A stretch of DNA of 64,000 nucleotides from Ignavibacteriae bacterium HGW-Ignavibacteriae-4. Its GTDB lineage: Bacteria; Bacteroidota; Ignavibacteria; Kapaibacteriales; UBA2268. This document shows, one piece after another, positions 48,632 to 59,174 of the stretch (positions are counted from its first letter, which is position 1; every line of letters begins with the position of its first letter). Position numbers and translations under genes: made by a program. Location of the stretch: the NCBI GenBank assembly GCA_002839765.1, contig PGYR01000008.1, forward strand, positions 1 to 64,000, in the 5' to 3' direction. Under the pieces are notes generated by a model. The model ran no database searches, was not told where the DNA came from, and saw only the letters and a list, made by a program, of their open reading frames with translations.

Positions 48632-49015
48632 ATGAATAATGATATTATTGAAAATATAAACGAAGGACCAAAGAATGGTGGAAGGTTTGGTACAACTATA
48701 ATCCTTGTAATTGATTTATTGCTTATTGCATTTAGTTTCCTAATTTTTAATACAGCTCCTAGTTTGGGATACCTTGTTATTTTATACGGTGCAATTGCAG
48801 TATTAGTACTAGGAGTAATAATTTCTTTAGCCTGCCGAGATAAAATTAAGGAAAGAGCAATAGGCCTTATATCAATTGGCGTTGGAATCGCTATTGGAGT
48901 TGCAAGTGGAATAGATATTGACAATAATGAAGTTATCATGACCATCGGGCAAATTGTTACTGGGGTTTCATTTTTTCTAATTTCTTACTTGATTTATATA
49001 TTATGGAGAAAATAA
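48632..49015 (+). CDS. Hypothetical small membrane protein
   Basis: Four hydrophobic segments; likely start MNNDIIENINEGPKNGG (48632), after the stop of the previous gene. Confidence 0.6.
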   Translation: MNNDIIENINEGPKNGGRFGTTIILVIDLLLIAFSFLIFNTAPSLGYLVILYGAIAVLVLGVIISLACRDKIKERAIGLISIGVGIAIGVASGIDIDNNEVIMTIGQIVTGVSFFLISYLIYILWRK

Positions 49016-49066
49016 CTCATTCTTTATCTTTACTTCTGCCAGCTCATATCAAATAGTACATATCTG

Positions 49067-49254
49067 TGTATTGCCGTTGGCTTCAGCCAACGGATATTCA
49101 GACATCACATCCTCAAATTGGACTTCAAGTCCTATATTTATTTAAGTCTTAGCGGAGTTGTTTTGTTATTATTCGATGTCAGTTGCTACTAATATTGAAC
49201 TCCTACGGAGTTCTCCTGGACTCTTCGCTAACTTCGTTAGCTCTGAGTGACGGT
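49067..49254. repeat. Composite multi-hairpin intergenic repeat, copy B (inverted relative to copy A)
   Basis: Reverse complement reads GCTAAC-gaa-GTTAGC, GAAGAGTCCAGGAGAACTCC-gta-GGAGTTCAATATTAGTAGC, GGACTTGAAGTCC, CCGTTGGC-tgaa-GCCAACGG in the same order as 1-130. Confidence 0.8.
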
Positions 49255-49326
49255 TTTTTTGTTAAAAAATTAATAACCAGTGCAATCCATAAATCAGTTT
49301 AATCAATGATTCAGAAAATCATCACA

Positions 49327-51672
49327 CTACTGAAATAAAGGCGAAGAAACGTTGATTCCAAAGCCAAAGTTCCCTTTACCCAATTCACCTATTCCCCAAC
49401 GGAAGCCAGCTTCAAGTTGGATAAGTGGACTGATGAAAGTGGGAATTTTTGTAATATTGAACCCAACTTCATTGTAGAATTTCTCGCTTGTTCCACTATA
49501 TAAATTGTACTCGTCTTGCTTGTAGTAACCCGCGGAGTAGTTCAGTTCTAACCCCAACCCACGTCCACGATATTTCGGCAAACCAGCTGCTCGCCATAGA
49601 AAATCTGAAAAGTCAAAACCAGTGTGCAGTTCCAGAAATTCTGAGCCACCGAATCGTGTATAATCGGGCGAAATAAATCTATCTCTGATTTTGAAAACTA
49701 CTATTTGTGTATTCATACGGTAAAGTAGATGTTGGGGCATATTGTTTGATATTCCACTTTTCACTGTTGCGTATAAATTACCCGGTTCGAACCCAGTGCT
49801 GATAATAGGCACTGCCGCACCTAACTCCCCAAATAGATAATCATATTTTTTATCAATCGTTAAGCTTTTGCCTGTTTGGTATTCTGCTCGTACGTGGTAT
49901 TCCAATCGGCTGTGCTTTACATTACCATCATTTTTATATGCCGCTTCAATTCCATATTGCTCATATCGTCCTCCGTCTATTATGCGGTTCTCTCTCCATT
50001 TGTACTCGGAGAAAAGTTTAGGATTGTTGTTCGGGATATTACTTATCAGTTCATTTCTATAACTAGCTCGGATAAGTAGGTTATCGTATCTGAAGTTTAG
50101 TCCACCATCAATTCTATCAGACAAATACCAATCATAGTAATCACGAACAAATAACGATGTGGCAGTAGATAGTAGAATGTCAGAATTATTATTAACTGAT
50201 AGGGGATAAGTGTTTCTTTCAAATCCGATATCAGCTTGTAAATAGTCTAATATTCTCGATTTTGCTTTAGCTCCAAAGTACAAATTCTCAGAAGTTATAG
50301 CATAAGCACCAAAGAACTCAGGATTGAAATAGCGACTAATTTCTATTTTTGGGGATAGACCTAAAGTGAAACCATCAACTCTATTCAATCGGAAATATGG
50401 ATCATAACTGAATTTGAAGCTTCCTTCTTTTACACTATCTTTAGCCGCGAACTCTTTTGCCAATGAGTCAGTTTTGGCGTAGATTTCTCGCTCTTTGTCT
50501 GTTGTATTTATTAGTGAGGTATTCGCCCAAAATTCAGTTGTAGCACTGTCAGCTTCAGGTGCAGCTACTACTCTTTGCTCTGGATTGTTGTATATAGAAT
50601 CTGGTAAAGGTTGATTGATTTTCAAATCTTCAACCACAGTCATTGCACTTGCCGTAGCAGTGAAATCAAACATTCCCGATAATATTTCAACTTTTAGTTG
50701 ACCAGTAGTGTTGAGTAATGTCGGATACCAATAATCTGAGTTCATCTTCTCGAATTTCTCTTCAAATTCGATATTAGATATAAACTCAATCAAATCATCG
50801 CTTGTTGGTTTTGCTTTGATATATGTTAGTTCATAGCTATCTTCGAGTATACTCATAGTACCGACGAAGCCAGGGTATATGTTGCTTATGGATTTGAAAT
50901 CAATTACATAAATAAATTTGTCATCATATAACTCACGTGAGACTAACTTGAACTCATATTCTCCAAGAGCATCCTCACTGAGTGGGCTAGTAAATTGGGT
51001 ATTGTTAATACCTATTTCATCAGCATAGAAATTCACAAAAGAAGATAACGAAATAAGATTATATTGTTGTTTGAAATTGGCCGTATTTCTACGCTTTAGT
51101 ATAATATCTTTTGAGATATTCTTATCGAAATCTTTATAGCTTTTCGAGTATGTCTCAGCGATTATATTCTCAAATAAATCTCGCTCTAATTCTTTGTCTT
51201 CTGTTCCAGGTAGGGGATTCTGAAATTCATAAAGCTCACCGCCCAACTCCACTTTCACCTTAGAAAAAAGTGTTTGCTCTACCGTTTTTATTTTCTGTTG
51301 ATTGGCTTCTTTATTAGCAACGGCCCGCTTTATTATCTCCTCTACACTTATATCATCTGTCACAGTAGCTTCAGACATTTTCACACTTTCGGGTACAAGT
51401 TTGATTTCCAAATTCGTCACATTAGCTATAGTTATGGTCTCACTTTGGTAGCCAATAGCTGTGAATTTCAGCTTGTCTCCTTTGTTCACACCCGGTAATT
51501 TGAATATACCATCACGATTTGCATAAGTGCCTTTACTAGTACCTACTAACCTTACAGAAGCGGACACCACTGATTCTTTCGATTTGGAATCAATGACACG
51601 ACCAGTTATAACTTCGGCAGTAGTTATATTAAAAGTAAAGAATGTAAATAGGACGATAAATGTGATTTTCAT
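49327..51672 (-). CDS. DUF5686 / carboxypeptidase-like regulatory domain outer membrane protein
   Basis: Signal peptide MKITFIVLFTFFTFNITTA at 51672; VITGRVIDSKSKESVVSASVRLVGTSKGTYANRDGIFKL; C-terminal beta-barrel. Confidence 0.85.
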   Translation of the reverse strand: MKITFIVLFTFFTFNITTAEVITGRVIDSKSKESVVSASVRLVGTSKGTYANRDGIFKLPGVNKGDKLKFTAIGYQSETITIANVTNLEIKLVPESVKMSEATVTDDISVEEIIKRAVANKEANQQKIKTVEQTLFSKVKVELGGELYEFQNPLPGTEDKELERDLFENIIAETYSKSYKDFDKNISKDIILKRRNTANFKQQYNLISLSSFVNFYADEIGINNTQFTSPLSEDALGEYEFKLVSRELYDDKFIYVIDFKSISNIYPGFVGTMSILEDSYELTYIKAKPTSDDLIEFISNIEFEEKFEKMNSDYWYPTLLNTTGQLKVEILSGMFDFTATASAMTVVEDLKINQPLPDSIYNNPEQRVVAAPEADSATTEFWANTSLINTTDKEREIYAKTDSLAKEFAAKDSVKEGSFKFSYDPYFRLNRVDGFTLGLSPKIEISRYFNPEFFGAYAITSENLYFGAKAKSRILDYLQADIGFERNTYPLSVNNNSDILLSTATSLFVRDYYDWYLSDRIDGGLNFRYDNLLIRASYRNELISNIPNNNPKLFSEYKWRENRIIDGGRYEQYGIEAAYKNDGNVKHSRLEYHVRAEYQTGKSLTIDKKYDYLFGELGAAVPIISTGFEPGNLYATVKSGISNNMPQHLLYRMNTQIVVFKIRDRFISPDYTRFGGSEFLELHTGFDFSDFLWRAAGLPKYRGRGLGLELNYSAGYYKQDEYNLYSGTSEKFYNEVGFNITKIPTFISPLIQLEAGFRWGIGELGKGNFGFGINVSSPLFQ

Positions 51673-51691
51673 TTTATTATGAGTTATATTT

Positions 51692-53419
51692 TTAATGTTC
51701 AACGCCAGTTATTTCACCAGTTTCTGTATTTATATCTATATCCATAAATGAAGGGCGAGTTGCTAATCCGGGCATTGTGCTAATGCTACCAGTGAGAGGA
51801 TATAAGAACCCTGCTCCCACACTTGCTCTAACCTCTGAAATAGGTACTGTGAAGCCAGTTGGAACCCCTTTTAGACGAGCATCGTGACTTAAGCTCAAAG
51901 GCGTTTTTGCCATACAAATTGGTATTTTGTCGAATCCCAAACGAGTGAAGTCAGCTATCTGTTTTTCAGCTTTCTCTGAGTATTCTACTCCGTCTGCTCC
52001 ATACATTTTCTTAGCGATGGTTTCTATTTTCTCTTTAATCGGTATATCCAATTCATAAAGATATTCGAAATTTGAGCCAACTTCAGCTGCTTTGATAACT
52101 GCTTCAGCTAGGTTCGAAGCACCAATACCACCTTCACCAAAGTGAGTTGTACCAACTGCATCTAATGCTCCATTCTCTATCGAATACTTACGAATCATTT
52201 CAACTTCAGCTGCTGTATCTTCAGGGAATTGGTTGATAGCAACTACCACTGAGACTCCATATTGCCTTGCATTTTTAATATGTGCCCCTAGATTTGCTAA
52301 ACCTTTTTCCAATAATTCCAGATTTTCAGATGTATAAACTGGATCAAGTTTGCCAGGAGTTACAGCTGGTCCACCACCGTGTAGTTTCAATGCTCTTACA
52401 GTTGCAACCATTACTACTGCATCAGGGGAAAGACCTGAATAACGACATTTTATATTAAAGAATTTTTCCATCCCCATATCAGCAGCAAATCCTGCTTCTG
52501 TAATTACATAATCTGCTAATTTCAGAGCAATCTTATCTGCTATAATAGAAGAATTACCATGTGCAATATTAGCGAAAGGCCCTGTATGTACTAGCACTGG
52601 CTGACCTTCTAAAGTCTGCACTAATGTTGGTTTGATAGCATTTACAAGCAAAGCAGCAACTGCACCAGCTACTTGTAAGTCTTCTAATGTGATTGGTTCT
52701 CCAGCTTTGGAAAGGGCAATAACAGCTCGACCTATTCTAGTTCTTAGGTCTTTCAGATCAATCGCAAGTGCTAAAATAGCCATTAACTCACTAGCTACGG
52801 TCAAATCGAAAAGTGTTTTTCTTGGGAATATATCACTCGGTACACCGTCTCTGGCCTCTGTATCATCTAAACCTATATTTATATTTCGCAATGAACGATC
52901 GCATACATCTACTACTCTATTCCAGATTATAGTATTTGGGTCAACGTCTAATCTTTTATTAATTCCTCGCGATTTCAAAGCTTCATCATCTTGCCTTGTC
53001 TCATGCCACATACGAGTATCGAGTGCGGCCATTGCTAGGTTATGAGCAGCTCCTATAGCGTGTATATCACCAGTTAGACCTAGGTTTATCTCATCTACAG
53101 GTATAGCCAAACTTTTACCACCACCAGCTCCACCACCTTTGATATTGAATGTTGGTGCCATGCTTGGCTGTCGGATACAAGCTATTACATTTTTATTATG
53201 CGCAGTCCCAAATGCCTGTGTTAACCCTAACAATGTAGTAGTCTTACCTTCACCTAGAGGTGTCGGGGTAATAGCCGTTACAAGAATATATTTCCCATTC
53301 TTTTTGTTTTCTAATCTTTTGTTTATTTCTAACTTAATTTTTGCTTTAGTATTACCATATAATTCCAGTTCATCTTCATTGATACCAGCCTTATTAGCTA
53401 TTTCTCTTATATCTTTCAT
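51692..53419 (-). CDS. fhs: Formate--tetrahydrofolate ligase
   Basis: YILVTAITPTPLGEGKTTTLLGLTQAFG, RQPSMAPTFNIKGGGAGGG, C-term LPGLATRPSFMDIDINTETGEITG. Confidence 0.97.
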   Translation of the reverse strand: MKDIREIANKAGINEDELELYGNTKAKIKLEINKRLENKKNGKYILVTAITPTPLGEGKTTTLLGLTQAFGTAHNKNVIACIRQPSMAPTFNIKGGGAGGGKSLAIPVDEINLGLTGDIHAIGAAHNLAMAALDTRMWHETRQDDEALKSRGINKRLDVDPNTIIWNRVVDVCDRSLRNINIGLDDTEARDGVPSDIFPRKTLFDLTVASELMAILALAIDLKDLRTRIGRAVIALSKAGEPITLEDLQVAGAVAALLVNAIKPTLVQTLEGQPVLVHTGPFANIAHGNSSIIADKIALKLADYVITEAGFAADMGMEKFFNIKCRYSGLSPDAVVMVATVRALKLHGGGPAVTPGKLDPVYTSENLELLEKGLANLGAHIKNARQYGVSVVVAINQFPEDTAAEVEMIRKYSIENGALDAVGTTHFGEGGIGASNLAEAVIKAAEVGSNFEYLYELDIPIKEKIETIAKKMYGADGVEYSEKAEKQIADFTRLGFDKIPICMAKTPLSLSHDARLKGVPTGFTVPISEVRASVGAGFLYPLTGSISTMPGLATRPSFMDIDINTETGEITGVEH

Positions 53420-53556
53420 CTAATTGGTTCTCTTTTTTCATAATTTGAATTCACAATATAATAATTTAGACATTCAAAGTCATCATTATTCTGAGTTTAG
53501 GCTTGTGATAATACACAACCAACTATTACGTTAATAGGAAAAAAAAGATAAGTAAT

Positions 53557-54834
53557 ATGATAACAGACTTCCTTTACGAAATATATGTTCTCTTTATAGA
53601 AATGTCTCCTTACTTGATGATAGGGCTGGCGTTCGTGGCCATCCTAAACATCTATATGACCAAAGAATTTGTTAAAAAACAAATTGGGAAAGATAGTATT
53701 TGGTCAATTTTCAAAGCTGCATTATTCGGTGTACCACTTCCTTTATGTTCTTGCGGTGTAATACCAACTACGGTATATATGGCTGATAGCAAGGCTTCGA
53801 AAGGTGCTGTAACATCGTTCCTTATTTCTACTCCTCAAACAGGAATAGACAGCATAATAGCTACTTATGGAATGATGGGTCCAGTTTTCGGGATATTTAG
53901 ACCAATATCCGCTCTAATAATGGGTATCATCGGAGGGCTATTCATAAACGCTACAAACAAAGATAAACCTCTTCCTGAAAAGAAAAATCTTTCATTGAAT
54001 GTGATTGCCGCTCCAACTAAAATGGCTGAAATAAAAGCAGACAAACCTTTCTCAGTTAAAGCTAAATCATCATTAAAATATGCATTCGCTGATTTCCTAG
54101 ATGATATAGTCGTCGAATTTTTAATAGGATTGGTCATAGCTGGAGCTATTACTTATTTTCTTCCTACTGAGTTTCTCGAAGGAACTGGGTTGAAATCTGG
54201 TATTTTAGGTATGTTGGTTATGATACTAATCGGAGTTCCGATGTATGTATGTGCAACAGCATCTATACCAATTGCAGTATCGCTAATTTTGAAGGGGTTT
54301 TCTCCAGGTGTGGCATTTGTTTTTCTTGCTGTTGGCCCTGCTACAAATGCCGCAAGCATTGGAATCCTATCTAAGAGTTTAGGCAAAAAGCTAATTACTT
54401 ATTATCTATTCGCACTTATTGTGATGTCTATTGGCTTCGGTTACCTACTAGATTTTGTATTTGCTTATACAGGTATAAACCCGCAAAAGCAATTAGCAAC
54501 TCACGCTCATCACGAACATTCGGGACTAATTCCTTATGAAGTTCAATTAGTTCTAGCTACTATTTTTGCATTACTTGTGGTGTCTTCATTATATAGGAAG
54601 TACGGTGCAAAATACTTCAGAAATACCTCCAAAGTTGATAATCGAGAATTTGTGAATGTAGAAGGTATGACATGCAACCACTGCGTAGCAACCGTAACTA
54701 ATGCCGTCAATAAAATAGATGGTATTAAAGATGTTGAAGTGGATTTGTCTGCTGGAAAAGCATATTATAGTGGTGATATAGATAAATCAACAGTTAAATC
54801 TGCTGTAGAAAGTTGCGGATATACAGTGGGTTAA
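53557..54834 (+). CDS. Permease (SO_0444-like efflux family) with C-terminal HMA domain
   Basis: KAALFGVPLPLCSCGVIPTTVYMADSKASKGAVTSFLISTPQTGIDSI; C-term VEGMTCNHCVATVTNAVNKIDGIKDVEVDLSAGKAYYSG. Confidence 0.85.
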   Translation: MITDFLYEIYVLFIEMSPYLMIGLAFVAILNIYMTKEFVKKQIGKDSIWSIFKAALFGVPLPLCSCGVIPTTVYMADSKASKGAVTSFLISTPQTGIDSIIATYGMMGPVFGIFRPISALIMGIIGGLFINATNKDKPLPEKKNLSLNVIAAPTKMAEIKADKPFSVKAKSSLKYAFADFLDDIVVEFLIGLVIAGAITYFLPTEFLEGTGLKSGILGMLVMILIGVPMYVCATASIPIAVSLILKGFSPGVAFVFLAVGPATNAASIGILSKSLGKKLITYYLFALIVMSIGFGYLLDFVFAYTGINPQKQLATHAHHEHSGLIPYEVQLVLATIFALLVVSSLYRKYGAKYFRNTSKVDNREFVNVEGMTCNHCVATVTNAVNKIDGIKDVEVDLSAGKAYYSGDIDKSTVKSAVESCGYTVG

Positions 54835-54845
54835 TATATATCAGC

Positions 54846-56297
54846 TCAATTTACAAACGTTCTTTCGAATATTTCAAATCTCATGTCTAAATCTTCTATT
54901 AGTCTTAATTTATCTTTTTGGTTCATAAATGAATAATTAATACTATTATAGACTATCTTTTTAAGATCCAAGTAGTTGAAATTGGAGAATGTTTGGAATA
55001 GTTTAATATACTGCTCTGTCATGTCAGTTCTTAGTACACCTGCATCATCAGTAGAGATTACTATAGGTACATTGTAATCAAAATAAAGAGATATGGGGTG
55101 AGATGATCCTTTTACTCCAAGGATAAATTCATTACTTGTTAGGTTGATTTCCACAGGTATTTGATTTTCAGCCATATATTTAAGTACACTATCAGAATTA
55201 CTTTCATAAGCAATATCAACTCCGTGTCCTATTCTATCAGCCTTACCCTCAAATACTGATTCTTTGATATGCCAGGATAAATCTTCTGGCTTTACTAATC
55301 CAAGTGTTAGTTCGCCAGCGTGCATTGCCGTCTTTACGTTCTTATATTTATTCTTTAGGAATCGAAAGAATTGATTATGTAGCCAATAATCCCTCATAGA
55401 AATAGTGTTGTTCTCGGGTGCAACTATATTCACTCCTACAATCAAATCGGAATTTGATGCAGATTCAAATGATAGAATCAAGTCTTTGAAAACAGAAGTT
55501 GGATTCAGAACTCTAACAACATAATTCTGATATCGAATCGTAAATTTATAATCATCTAGTTTTAATACTTTATGTAGTGAATCTACTTTCTGGTTGTGTG
55601 TATTTGCAATAGATTTATAAGAACTTTGACTTGAATAATATTTAAACATTATCTCTAAAGAGTCTTGTATAGCTTTGTCTTTAGTTTCTTGAAGCTTGAA
55701 AAGTGTTGAATCAAAGATTTGATCTATTTCATATTTCGGCAGTTTACCAACACTAATAAACATAGATTCTATGTAACTAACATTTTCATTTATCGCTCTT
55801 TCCCTTAATTCTATAAGTCCTTCACTTATAGTATTTTTTTTAGGTATATCGAATTTTTCAAATGTAGCAAAAAAATGCTCATCTGTTGGCTCTGAGACAT
55901 AGTTGTAATATAGGATTGACCAAGATTCTATTATCTTGACTTTAGTATTTTGCCAATTTCCATCTGCCTTGATTGAGCTAATTTTTGACCATTCATTACT
56001 CTCAAGATTTGGAGGTGTCTGATCAATTATTTCATAATTAATCTTATTTACCCATAGATCATTATCTTCGATATACTTGAGATATGTTTCTGCATAAATG
56101 GAGCCACTATAGTGATGATGCAAATCCCCACCTTTAGGCATTCTTTGAAAAATCTGTCTGAGTTTGACATTATTATTTCTGTACATATTTAGAGTTGTAT
56201 CTATTCTTGCAATTGATTCGAGCTCACTTCCTTCAGCTGGGATTATGACGATATATATGATAATTGTCATTAAAACTATATTATAAATCTTTCGCAT
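54846..56297 (-). CDS. Secreted adenosine deaminase-like protein
   Basis: MPKGGDLHHHYSGSIYAETYLKYI (HxH), KTAMHAGELTLG, RIGHGVDIAYE, PISLYFDYNVPIVISTDDAGVLRTDMTEQY; predicted signal peptide from MRKIYNIVLMTIIIYIVIIPAEGS. Confidence 0.85.
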   Translation of the reverse strand: MRKIYNIVLMTIIIYIVIIPAEGSELESIARIDTTLNMYRNNNVKLRQIFQRMPKGGDLHHHYSGSIYAETYLKYIEDNDLWVNKINYEIIDQTPPNLESNEWSKISSIKADGNWQNTKVKIIESWSILYYNYVSEPTDEHFFATFEKFDIPKKNTISEGLIELRERAINENVSYIESMFISVGKLPKYEIDQIFDSTLFKLQETKDKAIQDSLEIMFKYYSSQSSYKSIANTHNQKVDSLHKVLKLDDYKFTIRYQNYVVRVLNPTSVFKDLILSFESASNSDLIVGVNIVAPENNTISMRDYWLHNQFFRFLKNKYKNVKTAMHAGELTLGLVKPEDLSWHIKESVFEGKADRIGHGVDIAYESNSDSVLKYMAENQIPVEINLTSNEFILGVKGSSHPISLYFDYNVPIVISTDDAGVLRTDMTEQYIKLFQTFSNFNYLDLKKIVYNSINYSFMNQKDKLRLIEDLDMRFEIFERTFVN

Positions 56298-56444
56298 TGT
56301 CTTCTCTAAATATTTTTCTCTTCGACTCAAATCTAAATAAAAAAGTTGCTATTTCATTATTATTTGAAAATTCTGTGAACCTTTTATTCCAATTTTCGTT
56401 TTTAGAAATAAGAATATTTTTAAATAATAAATTGAGAGAATATA

Positions 56445-56735
56445 ATGAAAAAATTAACAGTCCTTTTAGCAGCTCTAGTCATGACTAGTATATCATCATT
56501 TGCAGCAGTAAACATAAATGTCGATGCAAAGAAAAATAAAATAGAATTACGGTCAGACAAAAATAGTATAGTCGAAGTGAATTTGAATCGATTAGATGGT
56601 GGTTTGTACGAACCAAGTTTTGTACCATCTAATAATCTGAATATCAGTACTAAGAATTTAATTCCAGGTGTTTATAAAATAGAAGTAATTAGTTTACAAG
56701 AAGCAAAAACTGTACAGTTCTTGATTATCAACTAG
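56445..56735 (+). CDS. Small secreted protein consisting almost only of a T9SS-CTD-like domain
   Basis: Signal peptide MKKLTVLLAALVMTSISSFA; C-term ISTKNLIPGVYKIEVISLQEAKTVQFLIIN resembles type A CTD strands. Confidence 0.55.
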   Translation: MKKLTVLLAALVMTSISSFAAVNINVDAKKNKIELRSDKNSIVEVNLNRLDGGLYEPSFVPSNNLNISTKNLIPGVYKIEVISLQEAKTVQFLIIN

Positions 56736-56771
56736 TATTACTATTGCTAGAAATTGGATTTAAAATTTAGC

Positions 56772-56810
56772 AAAAAAAAATCCTTTCTCAATTAAGAGAA
56801 AGGATTTTCT
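56772..56810. terminator. Bidirectional terminator between the 56445 gene and the tRNA
   Basis: AAAATCCTTTCTC-aatta-GAGAAAGGATTTT; long T-run on the minus strand. Confidence 0.75.
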
Positions 56811-56816
56811 GTTTTG

Positions 56817-56889
56817 TAGCGGGGACAAGACTCGAACTTGCAACCTTCGGGTTATGAGCCCGACGAGCTACCTATTGCTCCACCCCGCG
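56817..56889 (-). tRNA. tRNA-fMet (CAT)
   Basis: CGCGGGGTGGAGCAATAGGTAGCTCGTCGGGCTCATAACCCGAAGGTTGCAAGTTCGAGTCTTGTCCCCGCTA: cloverleaf, anticodon CAT, GGG/CCC anticodon-stem pairs and unpaired 1:72 consistent with an initiator tRNA. Confidence 0.93.
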
Positions 56890-56949
56890 ATCATTAGACT
56901 ACAAACATAAGGACATTTTTCCTTATTTCAAAATTATTCTATTCATTTA

Positions 56950-59094
56950 TTATTGCACTACCAACTTCTTAGACGTATTAATACCATCTAAATTGATATT
57001 TACTATGTATATACCTTTAGCTAGCTCATTTGTAAATATTTTGTACCCAATGCTACTTGGGTTCAATCTTCCATTATAAATTGACTGCATTCTGTTTCCT
57101 AGTAAATCAACTAGTTCGATTCTAGCATTTTGAACTGTGTTTTTAATGTTCATATTCAGTTGAGAAATACCATAAGTCGAAGGATTGGGGTATAGCTCCA
57201 AATCTCCGACATAGTCTTCTATTTGCACCGATGTAATCACTGAGTTAAGAGTTTTATGTAAGACACTAAGCGGGTCTATTTCAACTTTAGTAGGAAAGAA
57301 ATCTAATTCAAAATTGAATGATTGTTCTTTTGAATTATTTATAAATAACTCACTTAATTCGTAGTTATCATCATCTTTGTAAAGTTTGAATCTTACAGGA
57401 GTTGTGAATACTTTTGTAACATCTGGGTTTGCAGCTGTATTCTGTTCTTGTAGCTGATTCAGAGTTGCTTTTATACCAAATTTATTTTCTTCTAATATGT
57501 CAACTCTTGTTCTAATATCATATTCTGGATGTCCAGGGCTATAAACCCATTGGTCGAAGAATGTGTCTATATCTACTAATGGATTTTCTGCTTTCGATTT
57601 CCAAGCTGCTTTATATTCAGCAGTTGTTACTGATTGATATCTGAATTCTGCTAGTATTTCTTTTAATACTCTAAAGAACTGCTTATCACCTAAATTGAGT
57701 CTCATTTGATGTAGAACAATAGATCCTTTATCATATATCAAGAATGCATTATCAGCAAAGAATGAGCTGATAGGTATAGCATATATAGAAATAGATGCAT
57801 TATTTGGATTCCTTTTTAATACTTCTTTTACTTGTCTTTCTATTACATTTCTATAACTTTGCTTACCCTCTAGATTTTCTAGATAAATTGCTTCTGTATA
57901 TGAAGCTCCACCTTCGTTCATCCATATATCTGCCCAAGTAGCACAAGTCATAGCATCACCGAACCAATGATGCCCCATTTCGTGGACAAACCCTGCGTCC
58001 TGCTCATCGTTTAGCCAATATCTATTCTGAGTTACCATAGTCTGATGTTCCATACCGCCATAAGGGAAAGGGAATACAGATACTGTACCATAACTAGAGA
58101 AAGGATATTGACCATAATTGTCTATTAGTATATCCATCATCTGCGGATGAGTCTCAAGAGAGTTCACTGCTGTAAAATAGTCCGTGTCTCTATCTTCTGG
58201 CCAGAAATAATGAGTCGATGGTATAGTGTCGCCATCTTTTATATAAGTCTGCTGTAAAGTATCAAAAATAGAAGTTGCAAAACACATTAAATAAGTAGCA
58301 ATAGGTTCTTTGTTAATCCATTTGCTATAAATTTTATTATCAACACTTGTACCTGATTCAAAAGTTGTATCTATAACACCATTAGAGGCTGTCGTGAACC
58401 CAATAGGTACTCCTAGTATAATTGAACTTGTTGCTTTATCATAAGGTCTGTCGTTGCATGGCATCCAATATCTCGCTAATTCAGGTTCAGACATGGAGTA
58501 TGCTATATTGTGTTCAACTATTACAGGTCTTCCAAATCTATCTTTGTTTCCTAAATCATAGCCTTTGTGGTATATATGCATACCTCGATTTTTCCAAAAG
58601 CCATCTTCATCATCTGCAATTGAAACATATAATATTCGTATGTCTAAAGTATCACCTTTCTTATAACCCTCAACATTTACATTAAGAATGTTATTAACAG
58701 CTTGAGGAACTTCATCAATCGGAATTTTATTAACATCAACTTTTCTAATTGTCATATTTGCTGCATCAAATTCTATGTTCGAAACATCTTCTGTTAATAA
58801 TACTTTAATTATAATATTTCCAACAAATTCCTTTCTTTGATTAACAGTAGCATTGAGATTAGCACTTAAAGCAGAACTCAAATCGAGGAATAAATCATAA
58901 TTAAGCACATCATAGTTTCTTCTTTCTACATCACCGTAATCCTGTACTCTGTTATTCTTATGATAATAAGTACCCGAGGTAGTATTTTCTACATCGAATT
59001 GCTTGGTCTCTGCTCTAAGGTATTCAGGGAGTTCTTGCGAAGTTGAAGTGCTTATAGCTACAACTAAAAGTATAAGTATTATTTGTTTAATCAT
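56950..59094 (-). CDS. M1 family aminopeptidase with T9SS type A sorting domain
   Basis: GGMEHQTMV (GxMEN-like), HEMGHHWFGDAMTCATWADIWMNEG (HExxHx18E); CTD LELYPNPSTYGISQLNMNIKNTVQNARIELVDLLGNRM. Start moved to the signal peptide MIKQIILILLVVAISTSTS (59094). Confidence 0.92.
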   Translation of the reverse strand: MIKQIILILLVVAISTSTSQELPEYLRAETKQFDVENTTSGTYYHKNNRVQDYGDVERRNYDVLNYDLFLDLSSALSANLNATVNQRKEFVGNIIIKVLLTEDVSNIEFDAANMTIRKVDVNKIPIDEVPQAVNNILNVNVEGYKKGDTLDIRILYVSIADDEDGFWKNRGMHIYHKGYDLGNKDRFGRPVIVEHNIAYSMSEPELARYWMPCNDRPYDKATSSIILGVPIGFTTASNGVIDTTFESGTSVDNKIYSKWINKEPIATYLMCFATSIFDTLQQTYIKDGDTIPSTHYFWPEDRDTDYFTAVNSLETHPQMMDILIDNYGQYPFSSYGTVSVFPFPYGGMEHQTMVTQNRYWLNDEQDAGFVHEMGHHWFGDAMTCATWADIWMNEGGASYTEAIYLENLEGKQSYRNVIERQVKEVLKRNPNNASISIYAIPISSFFADNAFLIYDKGSIVLHQMRLNLGDKQFFRVLKEILAEFRYQSVTTAEYKAAWKSKAENPLVDIDTFFDQWVYSPGHPEYDIRTRVDILEENKFGIKATLNQLQEQNTAANPDVTKVFTTPVRFKLYKDDDNYELSELFINNSKEQSFNFELDFFPTKVEIDPLSVLHKTLNSVITSVQIEDYVGDLELYPNPSTYGISQLNMNIKNTVQNARIELVDLLGNRMQSIYNGRLNPSSIGYKIFTNELAKGIYIVNINLDGINTSKKLVVQ

Positions 59095-59174
59095 TATTAT
59101 TGCCTTATTAATATTATATTTGTCATTACATACGTTATACAAAGAAACATATTCTAACAAAAAAGTTACACAAG

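Noticed and set aside
52632-53045. 137-aa plus-strand ORF inside fhs
   Set aside because: Antisense to fhs; shadow ORF.
53420-53556. Possible THF riboswitch upstream of fhs
   Set aside because: No recognisable conserved motif; only AT-rich sequence between divergent genes.
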